41,486 nucleotides of DNA from Nitrospiraceae bacterium (GCA_919902665.1 CAKKRK010000031.1:1-41486), one strand, 5' to 3'. Numbered from the stretch's first letter, positions 15,124 to 24,298 are shown. The notes: generated from the sequence alone by a model not told the origin. Program-made: numbers and translations.

Positions 15124-16581
15124 CTAGACAGGCGTTGTGACGATGCGCCCGACGAGGTCGAAGGCTGCGGCATCGGTAATCTCGACCGTGCAGAAATCAC
15201 CAGGTGTGGGAGAGGAGCCGTGCTGACGAGCTGGGTGCCGTGACGTGGTATCAGACGGGTCCTCATCGAGGTAGACGACACCATCAATTTCAGGAGCGAG
15301 CCCCTCGTGGCGGCCTTCCAGAACATGTTCCGTTTCCTCGGATCGTCCATCGACCAGCACCTCGAGGATGGAACCGACTTTCGCCCTTCCTTTGGCGGCT
15401 GAAATCGACTCCTGAATGGAGAGGATCTCGTTACGGCGCTCATCCATGACGTCCCGCTCAACCTTTTCGTCGAGGCCGACTGCTCCAGTGCCTTCTTCAT
15501 CCGAATAAAGAAACACCGCAACGCGGTCGAACTCCGCCCGTTCTACGTAATCGCGAAGCTCGGTATAGGCGGCATCGGTTTCTCCAGGAAAGCCAACAAT
15601 AAAGGCTGTCCGAAAGGTCACCATGGGGATGCGGGTACGGATACGATCGACGAGAGATTCAATAGCAGCGCGATCGCCCAGCCGATGCATGCGTTTCAGC
15701 ATCCGGTCATTGATGTGTTGAAGCGGCATGTCGATATACTTCGTGATCTTTTCTTCCCCGGCGTAGAGGTCGAGGAGGTCATCCGTGACTTGTTGGGGGT
15801 ACAGGTAAAACGGTCTGATCCACTGAATTTTCTCAACCTTCACTAACTGGCGAAGCAGCTGGACGAGGCCTTGGCGAAGACCAAGATCGACTCCGTAGTT
15901 AATCGTATCTTGCGAGATCAGGTTGATCTCTTTGACACCCTCAGCGGCGAGCTGTCGCGCTTCAGCGACAATGGATTCCACCGGCCTGCTGCGCTGCTTG
16001 CCGCGCATCAACGGAATCGCGCAAAACGTACAGTTGCGGTTGCAACCTTCGGCGATTTTCACATAGGCGCTATGCTGTTTACCCAGCCTCAGGCGAGGTG
16101 CGAGTTCATCGTAGAGATAGGGAGGTTGACTGATCCAGAGACGTCGATGTCGTTTCTTGGGAGCCAACAAGTCTCGGCAGATCTCCGCAATCTTACCGAA
16201 TTCGCCGGTGCCGACCACCGCGTCCAACTCCGGTAACTCTTTCAGCAAGTCTCCTTGATAGCGTTGTGCCAGGCAGCCGGCTGCGATGAGGACACGGCAG
16301 GTTCCTGTTTTCTTCAGCTGCCCATGTTCGAGGATGGTGTTGATCGATTCCTCTTTGGCTTCTTCGATGAAGCCGCAGGTATTGACGATGACCACGTCAG
16401 CTTGTTTCGGGTCGCTGGTCAGCTGAAATCCATCGGTTACGAGACTCCCGAGCATGATTTCCGAATCGACCTGATTTTTGGAACAGCCAAGATTGACGAA
16501 ACCAATAGTGGTTGTGGTTCCTTTTGTCTTGGCGGGTTTGGCTGATCTGGCGCGTTGAGGGATGATGAGGGGCTGAGACAT
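15124..16581 (-). CDS. rimO: ribosomal protein uS12 Asp methylthiotransferase
   Basis: A protein of 485 aa. Radical-SAM methylthiotransferase that modifies the conserved Asp of ribosomal protein S12. The N-terminal MTTase domain holds cysteines 33 (FVNLGCSKNQVDSE), 69 (VNTCGF) and 103 (AAGCLAQR) for one 4Fe-4S cluster. Cys180, Cys184 and Cys187 (EGCNRNCTFCAIP) form the radical-SAM CxxxCxxC cluster. A C-terminal TRAM domain binds substrate. The NLGCSKN wording and the S12-type linker separate RimO from MiaB. The first 24 or so residues are a basic extension (PQRARSAKPAKTKG) not needed by the fold; I found no clearly better internal start. It is divergent from the gamma-carbonic anhydrase gene. 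Confidence 0.95.
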   Translation of the reverse strand: MSQPLIIPQRARSAKPAKTKGTTTTIGFVNLGCSKNQVDSEIMLGSLVTDGFQLTSDPKQADVVIVNTCGFIEEAKEESINTILEHGQLKKTGTCRVLIAAGCLAQRYQGDLLKELPELDAVVGTGEFGKIAEICRDLLAPKKRHRRLWISQPPYLYDELAPRLRLGKQHSAYVKIAEGCNRNCTFCAIPLMRGKQRSRPVESIVAEARQLAAEGVKEINLISQDTINYGVDLGLRQGLVQLLRQLVKVEKIQWIRPFYLYPQQVTDDLLDLYAGEEKITKYIDMPLQHINDRMLKRMHRLGDRAAIESLVDRIRTRIPMVTFRTAFIVGFPGETDAAYTELRDYVERAEFDRVAVFLYSDEEGTGAVGLDEKVERDVMDERRNEILSIQESISAAKGRAKVGSILEVLVDGRSEETEHVLEGRHEGLAPEIDGVVYLDEDPSDTTSRHPARQHGSSPTPGDFCTVEITDAAAFDLVGRIVTTPV

Positions 16582-16626
16582 GGAGGCCAGTCTACGGGAG
16601 GGTTAAAAAGTCTGTCAATTAGACTC

Positions 16627-16656
16627 TTGCGGGGGGCTGGCCACTTCCCCTAGAGT
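16627..16656 (+). promoter_or_regulatory. promoter of the gamma-carbonic anhydrase gene, apparently leaderless
   Basis: TTGCGG (16627-16632), an 18-base spacer, then TAGAGT (16651-16656). Only seven bases separate the -10 box from the ATG at 16664, so transcription should begin at or next to the start codon. No Shine-Dalgarno sequence is present. Confidence 0.5.
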
Positions 16657-16663
16657 ACGCCTC

Positions 16664-17203
16664 ATGATTCGAACTTTTCAGGGCATCAGACCGACGATCC
16701 CCACATCATGCTTTATCGAAGAAACCGCTGTCGTTATTGGCGATGTGGTCATGGGGGAGGGTTGCAGTGTGTGGTTCAACGCCGTCATCCGGGGCGATGT
16801 CCACTACATCCGGATCGGAGAACGGACGAATGTCCAGGACCTCTGCATGCTTCATGTGACGCACGACACCCACCCGCTCATCATCGGCAGCGACGTCACG
16901 ATTGGCCATAATGTTGTGCTGCATGGGTGTACGATTCAGGATCGCGTGCTGGTCGGAATGGGCGCGATCATTATGGACGGGGCGGTGATTGGGGAAGACT
17001 CCGTTGTGGGTGCCGGCTCATTGGTGGTGGAAGGAACGGTGGTTCCTCCGAAGAGCGTCATCCTTGGCTCGCCCGGCCGGGTGCGGCGTGGTGCGTCGGA
17101 GGCCGAACTCGCCTGGATCAAAGAGTCAGCCGCCAACTACATGAAATATGCCCGGCAGTATATGGACGATTCGGCGAAGCCGCCGACCGGATTTAGACTT
17201 TAG
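16664..17203 (+). CDS. gamma-carbonic anhydrase family protein (left-handed beta-helix)
   Basis: A protein of 179 aa built of hexapeptide repeats forming a left-handed beta-helix trimer (VVIGDVVMGEGCSVWFNAVIRGD, repeated turns to about residue 145), then a C-terminal helix (ELAWIKESAANYMKYARQY). Candidate zinc ligands are the histidines in CMLHVTHDTH (64-70) and in IGHNVVLHGC (82, 87), as in Cam/YrdA/PaaY-type proteins. It may hydrate CO2, but many homologs of this short class have no proven activity. The start at 16664 is the first codon after the promoter. The last 11 bases overlap the convergent gene at 17193. Confidence 0.9.
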   Translation: MIRTFQGIRPTIPTSCFIEETAVVIGDVVMGEGCSVWFNAVIRGDVHYIRIGERTNVQDLCMLHVTHDTHPLIIGSDVTIGHNVVLHGCTIQDRVLVGMGAIIMDGAVIGEDSVVGAGSLVVEGTVVPPKSVILGSPGRVRRGASEAELAWIKESAANYMKYARQYMDDSAKPPTGFRL

Positions 17204-17924
17204 TTCCTTTCGGCTTGCGATTATTCGTTTCCAAGCCCCCAATCTTTATAAAGCAGACCGGATCGCCTACCAGAGCCGTCGGAAATTGCTCTCGTTCAAC
17301 GCGATACGGAATATTTTTGCGATGGCACCAGTCCGCGATCCAGATCACTTCTTCTGTTGAGGTGGTCACCAATCCCGGCAGGCTCAGTTTCGGCATGACG
17401 CGATCGACAATCAAACGTACAACGCGACGCTGCTGTTCAAATTGGCGCGGGTCAAACGTCACCGGATCGGCGGTACCGTAGGACAGAGGGGCCAGGTGAG
17501 GAAATCGCTCCGGATCGTTCAAGACGCTCACAATCCAGAGATGGTCGAAGAGGCCGGAAGCTAGAGAGGCATCCTGTGCTTTAAACTTCAGGGGTAGGGA
17601 TCGGCAGGCACGATTGAGGACCACCACTTCTGACCGTCGGAGATTGTAGGGCTCCACCTGGCGTTGCAGTTCAAGCACTTCGGCTAACAAGGCCGGCAGT
17701 TCCGTTACACCGGCTCCGACATACAGACTTCGCCCGCTATGCGATAACTTCCGTATGAGAACTTCGGCCACCTTGGTTCCCAGTCGCCGGCAGGGTTCCC
17801 GCTTTGTCCGCCAAAACTCATCACCGCCTTCGTAACAGTAGACAGACTCTAGGCGCTTGTAATCGAGGTGGTCAAATACAGAGGCGATCGTACGGCGAGT
17901 TGAACCAGAAAGGCGTGTTCTCAT
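17193..17924 (-). CDS. unrecognised protein with methyltransferase-like Rossmann signature
   Basis: A protein of 243 aa that I cannot assign. A basic N-terminus precedes a strand and glycine loop (SLYVGAGVTELPALL, about 91-105) resembling SAM-binding motif I. It is followed by VVVLNRACRS and LFDHLWIVSVLNDPERFP, which sit where motifs II and IV would be. It ends with beta-strand text (YRVEREQFPTALVGDPVCFIK). The pattern suggests a divergent class I methyltransferase, but no catalytic motif such as NPPY or DPPY is seen. The stop overlaps the 3' end of the carbonic anhydrase gene by 11 bases, tail to tail. It lies just downstream of the ORF6N remnant on the same strand. Confidence 0.6.
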   Translation of the reverse strand: MRTRLSGSTRRTIASVFDHLDYKRLESVYCYEGGDEFWRTKREPCRRLGTKVAEVLIRKLSHSGRSLYVGAGVTELPALLAEVLELQRQVEPYNLRRSEVVVLNRACRSLPLKFKAQDASLASGLFDHLWIVSVLNDPERFPHLAPLSYGTADPVTFDPRQFEQQRRVVRLIVDRVMPKLSLPGLVTTSTEEVIWIADWCHRKNIPYRVEREQFPTALVGDPVCFIKIGGLETNNRKPKGTKV

Positions 17925-17933
17925 TGAACCCTG

Positions 17934-18234
17934 TTATGCTTTGCCCTTCGACTGGAAGCCGATTCGTCGCTTAGGTAGTGCCTCTGGTGGTTTCAAGAGC
18001 GGCAGCGGTTTCTCGTAGAGGTCCAATAACACCATGTCATGCTGAAGCAACGTCCAGTTAATTTCAGCCAGCCGTTTGAGAATCGCCGTGTTGGCTACGA
18101 TCTGCACTCCGTTTGACCGCTTGGTTCAACGTCTTCGTCGGAACTGCATAGAGCGTGGCAAGATCGGCATCAATGATGACCTTACGGTTACGGATCGTGA
18201 AAATCATGGATCCGAGCGGTTTGAGTTGATTCAT
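17934..18234 (-). pseudogene. ORF6N-domain gene with internal deletion
   Basis: The ATG at 18234 opens a frame with the start of the ORF6N DNA-binding domain (MIFTIRNRKVIIDADLATLY, then AVPTKTLNQAVKRS). This frame stops after 56 codons. Immediately beyond KRS a second frame continues with text typical of ORF6N protein C-termini: ILKRLAEINWTLLQHD, then LYEKPLPLL, PPEALPKRRIGF and a TAA at 17934-17936. The central part of roughly 80 residues is missing and the join is out of frame. So two ends of one gene are fused by a deletion. ORF6N genes are common on phages and mobile elements; this is a decayed copy. Confidence 0.8.
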
Positions 18235-18310
18235 AACAAGACCTTCTAGGACCGGCGGACCATCAGCGCATTTTAACAGCGGGCAGTCTAGCCAATTCAG
18301 CGAATGAAAG

Positions 18311-19192
18311 CTACGCAGATGGTTGGATGGCTAATTCAATAACAGCCGCCATAAGACCCTCGGCCACTGAAGCGATGAAGTCCAGATTCAGTGTGTCGAG
18401 GGTGTCGGTTGGTCGATGGTAATGAGGATTACGGAAGTTGGCCGTATCCGTGAGCATGACGGCAGGGAAGCCTTGCTCCCAGAACGAGGTGTGGTCGCTC
18501 CGTCTGGTGTCCGGGAGCTTCTCTCCGTTGCCCGGTACGATCAGTGGAACAATCGGGAGATGTGATTGCATGGCTTTCGCGATGGAACCGGTCAAGATGT
18601 GTGAGCGCTCGTTCCCGATCACGGCAAGAAAATTTCCGGTCGTGGGCACCGCGATGGGTACACCGGGAGGAGTCTTCTGTGAGCCTGCTAGATGGCTCGC
18701 ATACCCGACACATTCCAACACGATCGCTCCGTGGATCGTGTCACGATTCTTTCTCAACATCGCTGTATAGGCGGAGCTGCCGAGCAAGTTCTCTTCTTCC
18801 AAGTTAAAGGCGATGCAATGGATTGGTCTGGCCAATTTCATGGCTCGCACTCGGCGAGCGATCTGCAGCATCACCGCGAGGGCGCTAGCGTTATCATCGG
18901 CGCCGGGAGACCCTTGGACCGTATCGAAGTGCGCAGCGAGGATCAGCGGCGGTGCGGATTGGAATGGCTCAGCGTCAGGAAGCGCCGTTCCGATCACATT
19001 GTGGTAGGTGTTGCCCAAGGCCTGGAAGTGTTGCGTTGTGGCGGTAAGACCGGCTTCAGAGAATTGGCGGTGCAGATAGGCTTCTGCTTCCTGGAGGCGA
19101 ATCGGAGAAGAGAGGGGATGGCGCTCGCCCACCAGATGGCGAAGGTCTTCTTTGAGGAGATTGTGGTCAATGGGCACGTGGGTTTCCGTCAA
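18311..19192 (-). CDS. M28-family zinc aminopeptidase
   Basis: A protein of 293 aa. Di-zinc peptidase signatures appear in order: AAHFDTVQGSPGADDNASA (His and bridging Asp), FNLEEENLLGSSAY (catalytic Glu and metal Glu), and the C-terminal FRNPHYHRPTDT (His ligand) after SDHTSFWEQGFPAVMLTDT. No signal peptide is seen, so it is probably cytoplasmic, unlike many secreted M28 enzymes. It begins eight bases after argB and is likely the last gene of the trmFO-to-argB cluster. The substrate is unknown; M28 members include aminopeptidases and glutaminyl cyclases. Confidence 0.9.
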   Translation of the reverse strand: MTETHVPIDHNLLKEDLRHLVGERHPLSSPIRLQEAEAYLHRQFSEAGLTATTQHFQALGNTYHNVIGTALPDAEPFQSAPPLILAAHFDTVQGSPGADDNASALAVMLQIARRVRAMKLARPIHCIAFNLEEENLLGSSAYTAMLRKNRDTIHGAIVLECVGYASHLAGSQKTPPGVPIAVPTTGNFLAVIGNERSHILTGSIAKAMQSHLPIVPLIVPGNGEKLPDTRRSDHTSFWEQGFPAVMLTDTANFRNPHYHRPTDTLDTLNLDFIASVAEGLMAAVIELAIQPSA

Positions 19193-19200
19193 CGGAAGGA

Positions 19201-20097
19201 TTAGGCCACGATCTCGGTCCCGATGCCCTTGCGCGTGAAGATTTCGAGCAGAACAGCGTGTGGAATGCGCCCGTCGATGATATGTGCCTTTCCGACCCCT
19301 TCAGCTAGCGCGTCCAGGCAAGCGTGAACTTTCGGGATCATCCCTTCCGTGATGGTCCCCTTCTTCATCATCCGTTGCACATCTTTTCGAGACACGGTGG
19401 AGAGGTGGCGCCCGTTGGCGTCGCGAATGCCTTTGATGTCGGTCATCATGACGAGTTTTTCCGCGCGCAGGGCTCCTGCGACTGCTCCGGCAACAAGATC
19501 GGCGTTGATGTTGTAGGTATTCCCTTCGCGATCCGTTCCGATGGGCGCGATCACCGGGATGTAGTGGTCGTCCTGCAGATTACGCAGCAGACCAGGATCC
19601 ACCTTTTCGATATCGCCCACCAACCCGAAGTCCCCTTCGCCGTCCTCTCCTTCTAAATCACGATCGAGACTTTCCGCCCAGGCCTTGGCCGTTAACGGCT
19701 TGCTGAGAATTAACCCTCCGTCCTTTCCGCTCAAACCAACCGCACTGCCACCGTGTCGGTTGATGAGATCGGTGATCTCCATATTGATCTTTCCTGCCAG
19801 GACCATCTCCACGATTTCCATCGTGGCCTCGTCGGTGATTCGAACACCATGGCGGAATTTTGCTTGGATGCCAAGCCGGTCGAGCATCTTGTCGATTTGG
19901 GGTCCGCCGCCGTGGATAATGACCGGGTTGATCCCGACGTACTTCAACAACACGACATTTTGTGCGAACCGTTCTTTGAGGGATGAATCCGTCATCGCAT
20001 GGCCGCCGTATTTGACCACCACGGTCTTCCCACGGAACGATCGAATGTACGGCAGGGCCTCGATGAGGACGTTGGCTTTCTTGATCAGTTTGTCCAT
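19201..20097 (-). CDS. argB: acetylglutamate kinase
   Basis: A protein of 298 aa, full length. It phosphorylates N-acetyl-L-glutamate, the second step of arginine synthesis. Amino-acid-kinase motifs are present: VVKYGGHAM (ATP site Lys), INPVIIHGGGPQID (acetylglutamate site), YNINADLVAGAVAGAL and LVMMTDIKGI. The first 25 residues (MDKLIKKANVLIEALPYIRSF) include the N-terminal helix typical of the hexameric, arginine-inhibited form; feedback inhibition is inference. It lies 30 bases downstream of hslU and eight bases upstream of the M28 gene. No other arg genes are in the window. Confidence 0.96.
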   Translation of the reverse strand: MDKLIKKANVLIEALPYIRSFRGKTVVVKYGGHAMTDSSLKERFAQNVVLLKYVGINPVIIHGGGPQIDKMLDRLGIQAKFRHGVRITDEATMEIVEMVLAGKINMEITDLINRHGGSAVGLSGKDGGLILSKPLTAKAWAESLDRDLEGEDGEGDFGLVGDIEKVDPGLLRNLQDDHYIPVIAPIGTDREGNTYNINADLVAGAVAGALRAEKLVMMTDIKGIRDANGRHLSTVSRKDVQRMMKKGTITEGMIPKVHACLDALAEGVGKAHIIDGRIPHAVLLEIFTRKGIGTEIVA

Positions 20098-20127
20098 GCA
20101 GAACTCCCGGCGATTAACACCGAATCC

Positions 20128-21525
20128 CTATAAAATATACCGGCTCAGATCCTGGTCCTTCACGATATCTTTCAATCGATCCCGTACATTGGTAGCGGTG
20201 ATACTGATTCGTTTGTCAGGCCAGCCGGGTCCCTCAAAAGAAATATCCTCAAGTAACCGCTCCATGATGGTGAACAGGCGACGCGCACCGATGTTCTCAG
20301 TCCGTTCATTCACCTGCACCGCCACTTCGGCGATCTCCTCCAGACCGTCTTTAGTGAACTCAATGGCGAGGCCTTCCGTGGCCAGCAGGGCTTGGTATTG
20401 ACGGACCAATGCCCCTTTTGGCTCTGTGAGAATACGGACAAAATCGTCTTTGGACAAGGGACTGAGTTCAACGCGAATTGGAAATCGCCCTTGGAGCTCC
20501 GGAATTAGATCGGACGGTTTCGCCACATGAAAAGCACCGGCGGCGATGAAGAGGATATGATCCGTCACGACCGGGCCGTGCTTGGTGCTGACTGTGCAAC
20601 CTTCCACGATGGGGAGTAGGTCACGCTGGACACCTTCTCGGGACACATCTGGTCCCGTGTTGCGCTCGCGGCCTGCAATTTTGTCAATCTCGTCGAGGAA
20701 CACGATTCCAGTCTGTTCCACTTTGGTGATGGCTTCCCGCGTGGCGTCATCCATATCGATCAGTTTCTGGGCTTCTTCCTGTGTCAGGTGTTTGAGCGCT
20801 TCGGGGACTTTCATCAGTCGCTTCTTTTTCTTGCCTTGGAACATGCCGCCCAGCATGTCTCGCAGATTGCCCTCGATGTCGTCGAGTCCACCCGCGTTGG
20901 AAATGACGCCAATTGGAAGGCCGCGTTCTTTGACTTCCATTTCCACCGTTCGCTCATCTAGCTTCCCTTCTCGTAGCTGCAGGCGCAGTTTCGATCTCGT
21001 CGCTTCGTGGGAATCGTGAGGGGCTTGAGCAGCCGGCTCGCCTGTGCTGTCTACAAAGACTGGTCGAGGAGGCGGTGGCGGTAGGAGAAGCTCAAGCAAT
21101 CGTTCCTCGCCTTGTTGTTCCGCCTTTTGTTGAACGGACGCCAACCGCTGCGTCTTGACCATATTGATGGCCAGTTCGGTTAAGTCACGAATGATCGACT
21201 CGACATCACGTCCAACGTAGCCGACCTCGGTGAATTTTGATGCTTCCACTTTGATGAAGGGGGCTTCGGCCAACTTGGCGAGCCGTCGGGCAATCTCGGT
21301 TTTTCCTACGCCGGTTGGCCCGATCATGATGATGTTTTTCGGCATGACCTCGTCGCGGATGTCGGGAGACAACTGCTGCCGTCGCCAGCGGTTGCGAAGT
21401 GCGATGGCGACCATCCGCTTCGCGTCCTTTTGCCCGATGACGTAGCGATTGAGTTCCTCGACGATCTGGCGCGGAGTAAGACTGTTGAGATTCAACGGTT
21501 CCGGATCGCTTGTGAGAGCCTTCAT
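20128..21525 (-). CDS. hslU: ATP-dependent protease ATPase subunit HslU
   Basis: A protein of 465 aa. AAA+ unfoldase that feeds substrates to HslV. Motifs are the N-terminal [17 protein letters not shown], Walker [10 protein letters not shown], pore loop in VGYVGRD, the I-domain (about 110-240, including a PPPPPRP stretch), Walker [11 protein letters not shown], sensor 2 GARRL and the C-terminal tail LSRYIL that docks in HslV. It starts nine bases after hslV, so the two subunits are translated from one message. Confidence 0.97.
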   Translation of the reverse strand: MKALTSDPEPLNLNSLTPRQIVEELNRYVIGQKDAKRMVAIALRNRWRRQQLSPDIRDEVMPKNIIMIGPTGVGKTEIARRLAKLAEAPFIKVEASKFTEVGYVGRDVESIIRDLTELAINMVKTQRLASVQQKAEQQGEERLLELLLPPPPPRPVFVDSTGEPAAQAPHDSHEATRSKLRLQLREGKLDERTVEMEVKERGLPIGVISNAGGLDDIEGNLRDMLGGMFQGKKKKRLMKVPEALKHLTQEEAQKLIDMDDATREAITKVEQTGIVFLDEIDKIAGRERNTGPDVSREGVQRDLLPIVEGCTVSTKHGPVVTDHILFIAAGAFHVAKPSDLIPELQGRFPIRVELSPLSKDDFVRILTEPKGALVRQYQALLATEGLAIEFTKDGLEEIAEVAVQVNERTENIGARRLFTIMERLLEDISFEGPGWPDKRISITATNVRDRLKDIVKDQDLSRYIL

Positions 21526-21534
21526 GATGGTGAG

Positions 21535-22071
21535 TTATCCTTGAAGTTCTTCAACAATAATCTGTTGGTTGGTGTAGATGTCAATAGAACCAGCGATGTT
21601 CATGGCTTCGGTGATGATTGCTGGGGCCTCGAGTTGAGAATGGCGGAGCAGTCCTCTGGCAGCCGCCAGGGCATAGGGTCCACCCGAACCGATGGCTAAA
21701 ATGCCGTCTTCCGGTTCTATAACATCGCCGGTTCCTGAAATGATGAACGACTGTTCCTTGCCGGCGACGGCAAGCAGCGCTTCCAACCGTCGAAGCGCCC
21801 GGTCGGTTCGCCAATCTTTCGCAAGCTCGACTGCCGCTCTCGTGAGATTACCCCGATACTCCTCCAGCTTGCTCTCGAATTTTTCGAATAGCGTAAACGC
21901 ATCAGCCGTGGCACCGGCAAATCCTGCCAAGATCTGGTCATGATGCAGACGCCGGAGCTTCTTGGCGTTGTGCTTCATCACCGTGGTGCCAACGGTCACT
22001 TGGCCGTCACAGCCCATGGCGACCCGTCCATCACGCCGGACACAGAGGATGGTGGTCGAGCGAATGATCAT
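21535..22071 (-). CDS. hslV: ATP-dependent protease peptidase subunit HslV
   Basis: A protein of 178 aa. Proteasome-like threonine protease. The sequence [20 protein letters not shown] aligns its Thr6 with Thr1 of mature HslV, so five residues must be removed rather than only Met. [12 protein letters not shown] holds the family's strand 2, and the Lys equivalent to Lys33 is in [10 protein letters not shown]. The ATG overlaps the xerC stop by four bases (22068-22071), indicating translational coupling. Confidence 0.96.
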   Translation of the reverse strand: MIIRSTTILCVRRDGRVAMGCDGQVTVGTTVMKHNAKKLRRLHHDQILAGFAGATADAFTLFEKFESKLEEYRGNLTRAAVELAKDWRTDRALRRLEALLAVAGKEQSFIISGTGDVIEPEDGILAIGSGGPYALAAARGLLRHSQLEAPAIITEAMNIAGSIDIYTNQQIIVEELQG

Positions 22072-23009
22072 GACGATTTCCGGTCCTTTCGTGACAAGGG
22101 GCTTGCCGCCACCCGTGCTCGTGGGTGGGCGCTATCATACACCGCGAGAAGCTGATCCATTGCCAAATGCGTATATTTTTGTGTCGTGCTCAGTGACGCG
22201 TGGCCGAGCATTTCCTGAATCGACCGGAGATCCGCGCCTTCGTCGAGCAGATGCGTCGCGTAGGAGTGCCGCAAGGCGTGGGGACTGACCGCTCCACTCA
22301 CGAGACGGCTGGAATATCGAGCAACCATTCGAGCGACACTCCGCGTGGTAATCCGGCCTCCACGACGATTCAAAAACATTGGAGCCTGCAGCTGACCGCT
22401 GCGGGCCATAGGTTTCAACGACGTGCGATACTCTCGGATGGCGTGAAGCGCCAGATCCCCGATCGGGACCATCCGTTCCTTGCGGCCCTTCCCGCTCAAG
22501 CACACGCTTCCGTCCGTCTCGTTCAGATCATCCAGATTGATGCCTACGACCTCACTTACCCGAGCACCGGTCGAGTACATGGTTTCCAGCAAGGCACGGT
22601 CGCGTAGGGTGAGGGGTGACTGCCCCGACGGAAATTCCATGAGCGCCGCCGCATCGTCCTTTGTCAACACTCGGGGGAGCGGCTTGGGCAGCTTGGGACT
22701 CCTCAGGTTTTCCGTGGGGTTCTTAGGAAGCTGTCCCTCACGAACGAGAAACCGAAAAAAACTTCGCAGGCACGCCAGCTTTCTCGCTAAGGATGACGCT
22801 TTCTCGCCTTGATGATCTAAGCTGTGTAGGTGGGCGCGAATATTGTCGCTGGTAACCGTATCGATGCGAATGGGTGTGGTGTCCTCCTTGGTTGGTTGAA
22901 GGAACCTCACCAGCTGATGAAGGTCGGATCGATAACTGCGAATCGTCTCCTGTGACGCATTGCGTTCAACCTGAAGGTGCATTACGAAAGCCTTGATTGC
23001 ATCTTCCAC
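22068..23009 (-). CDS. xerC: tyrosine recombinase (XerC-type)
   Basis: A protein of 313 aa. Core-binding SAM-like N-terminal domain (about 1-95), then the catalytic domain with Arg in [12 protein letters not shown], His/Arg in [17 protein letters not shown], His in [12 protein letters not shown] and the nucleophile Tyr in that last motif. It resolves chromosome dimers at dif with a partner recombinase. Placement between trmFO and hslV mirrors the Firmicute gid-codV-clpQ-clpY order, which supports xerC over xerD or a phage integrase. It overlaps trmFO by 28 bases and hslV by four. Confidence 0.9.
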   Translation of the reverse strand: MEDAIKAFVMHLQVERNASQETIRSYRSDLHQLVRFLQPTKEDTTPIRIDTVTSDNIRAHLHSLDHQGEKASSLARKLACLRSFFRFLVREGQLPKNPTENLRSPKLPKPLPRVLTKDDAAALMEFPSGQSPLTLRDRALLETMYSTGARVSEVVGINLDDLNETDGSVCLSGKGRKERMVPIGDLALHAIREYRTSLKPMARSGQLQAPMFLNRRGGRITTRSVARMVARYSSRLVSGAVSPHALRHSYATHLLDEGADLRSIQEMLGHASLSTTQKYTHLAMDQLLAVYDSAHPRARVAASPLSRKDRKSS

Positions 23010-24298
23010 GAGTCAAAATCCTCAAGGGCTCGTTGGCTGAGCAAGCGACGCTTCTTCTCTTTGTCTTTGGGATGGTTCGACAAGGGAGGAAACAGGCCGA
23101 AGTTAGTGTTCATGGGCTGGAAATGGCGCGGATCCGATGAGGCGACATGTGCGATCAAGCAGCCATGCGCGGTTGTGGAGGGAGGCGTGATCAGCGGTTC
23201 GCCTGCCAAAGCCCGCGCGGCATTGATCCCGGCCAGACCCCCCATGGCTGCTGATTCGGTGTAGCCTTCTACGCCCACAAGCTGCCCGGCAAAAAAGAGT
23301 GTGCCGCGCGCCTTGAATTGCAGTGTGTTCAAGAGGAGCTGAGGAGAATTGATGAACGTATTGCGATGGAGGCTTCCATATCGAAGGAACTCAGCCTGTT
23401 CGAGGCCGGGGATCATGCGAAACACGCGCTTCTGTTCGCCATAGGTCAGTTTGGTCTGAAAGCCCACCAGGTTGTAACAGGTACGGTGAATATTTTCAGT
23501 TCGCAATTGCACCACTGCTGCTGGTTGCAGCCCGGTTCTCGGATCTTTGAGGCCTACTGGTTTCATGGGTCCGAACTGCATCGTCTGGCGGCCACGTTCA
23601 GCGAGGACTTCAATCGGCACACAGGCCTCAAAATAAGGCGTCTTCTCAAATTCCTTCGCCTGCACCTTCTCCGCAGCCATCATGGCGTCATAAAAGACAT
23701 TGTACTGTTCTGTGGTCATGGGGCAATTCAAATAATCATCTCCGCCCTTGTCATAGCGTGAGGCGCGAAAGACGACGTCCATGTTAATCGAGTCCGCATC
23801 GACAATCGGCGAGATGGCGTCGAAGAAGTATAGGTGCTGTGACTTCGTCGCCGCACGTATGGCCTGTGACAGCTTGTCGGAGGTCAACGGCCCTGTTGCG
23901 ATGATGCAGAGACAATCCGTCGGGATCTCGCTGATTTCTTCATGGAGAATTCTGATGTTGGGATGGTTTTCGAGCGTGCGTGTGATGTGCTGGGAGAACT
24001 GGTCACGATCGACGGCCAGTGCTGACCCGGCGGGAACTTTGGCTTGTTCGGCAGCGGCGATGATCAGCGAATTGAGCCGCCGCATTTCTTCTTTTAAAAT
24101 GCCGGGCGCGTTCAGGGGATCGAGAGATCCTAATGAGTTCGAGCAAACGAGTTCAGCCAAGCCGCCCGTTTTGTGCGCCTTTGTCATCTCTTTCGGGCGC
24201 ATCTCATAGAGCGTGACTTTGGCGCCGCGATTCGCCGCTTGCCACGCGGCTTCGGAACCAGCCAGACCACCGCCGACTATCACAACATCATCACGCAT
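22982..24298 (-). CDS. trmFO: tRNA U54 methylenetetrahydrofolate methyltransferase
   Basis: A protein of 438 aa from the ATG at 24298 (MRDDVVIVGGGLAGSEAAW), where the FAD-binding fold begins as in the family; an in-frame ATG at 24367 would add 23 residues. Neither start has a strong ribosome site. The enzyme makes ribothymidine-54 in tRNA using methylene-THF and FADH2. Motifs are the dinucleotide loop GGGLAGSEAA, ELVCSNSLGSLDPLNAPG and the C-terminal LFFAGQLVGVEGYTESAAMGGLAG. First gene of the minus-strand cluster; its 3' end lies inside xerC. Confidence 0.95.
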   Translation of the reverse strand: MRDDVVIVGGGLAGSEAAWQAANRGAKVTLYEMRPKEMTKAHKTGGLAELVCSNSLGSLDPLNAPGILKEEMRRLNSLIIAAAEQAKVPAGSALAVDRDQFSQHITRTLENHPNIRILHEEISEIPTDCLCIIATGPLTSDKLSQAIRAATKSQHLYFFDAISPIVDADSINMDVVFRASRYDKGGDDYLNCPMTTEQYNVFYDAMMAAEKVQAKEFEKTPYFEACVPIEVLAERGRQTMQFGPMKPVGLKDPRTGLQPAAVVQLRTENIHRTCYNLVGFQTKLTYGEQKRVFRMIPGLEQAEFLRYGSLHRNTFINSPQLLLNTLQFKARGTLFFAGQLVGVEGYTESAAMGGLAGINAARALAGEPLITPPSTTAHGCLIAHVASSDPRHFQPMNTNFGLFPPLSNHPKDKEKKRRLLSQRALEDFDSWKMQSRLS

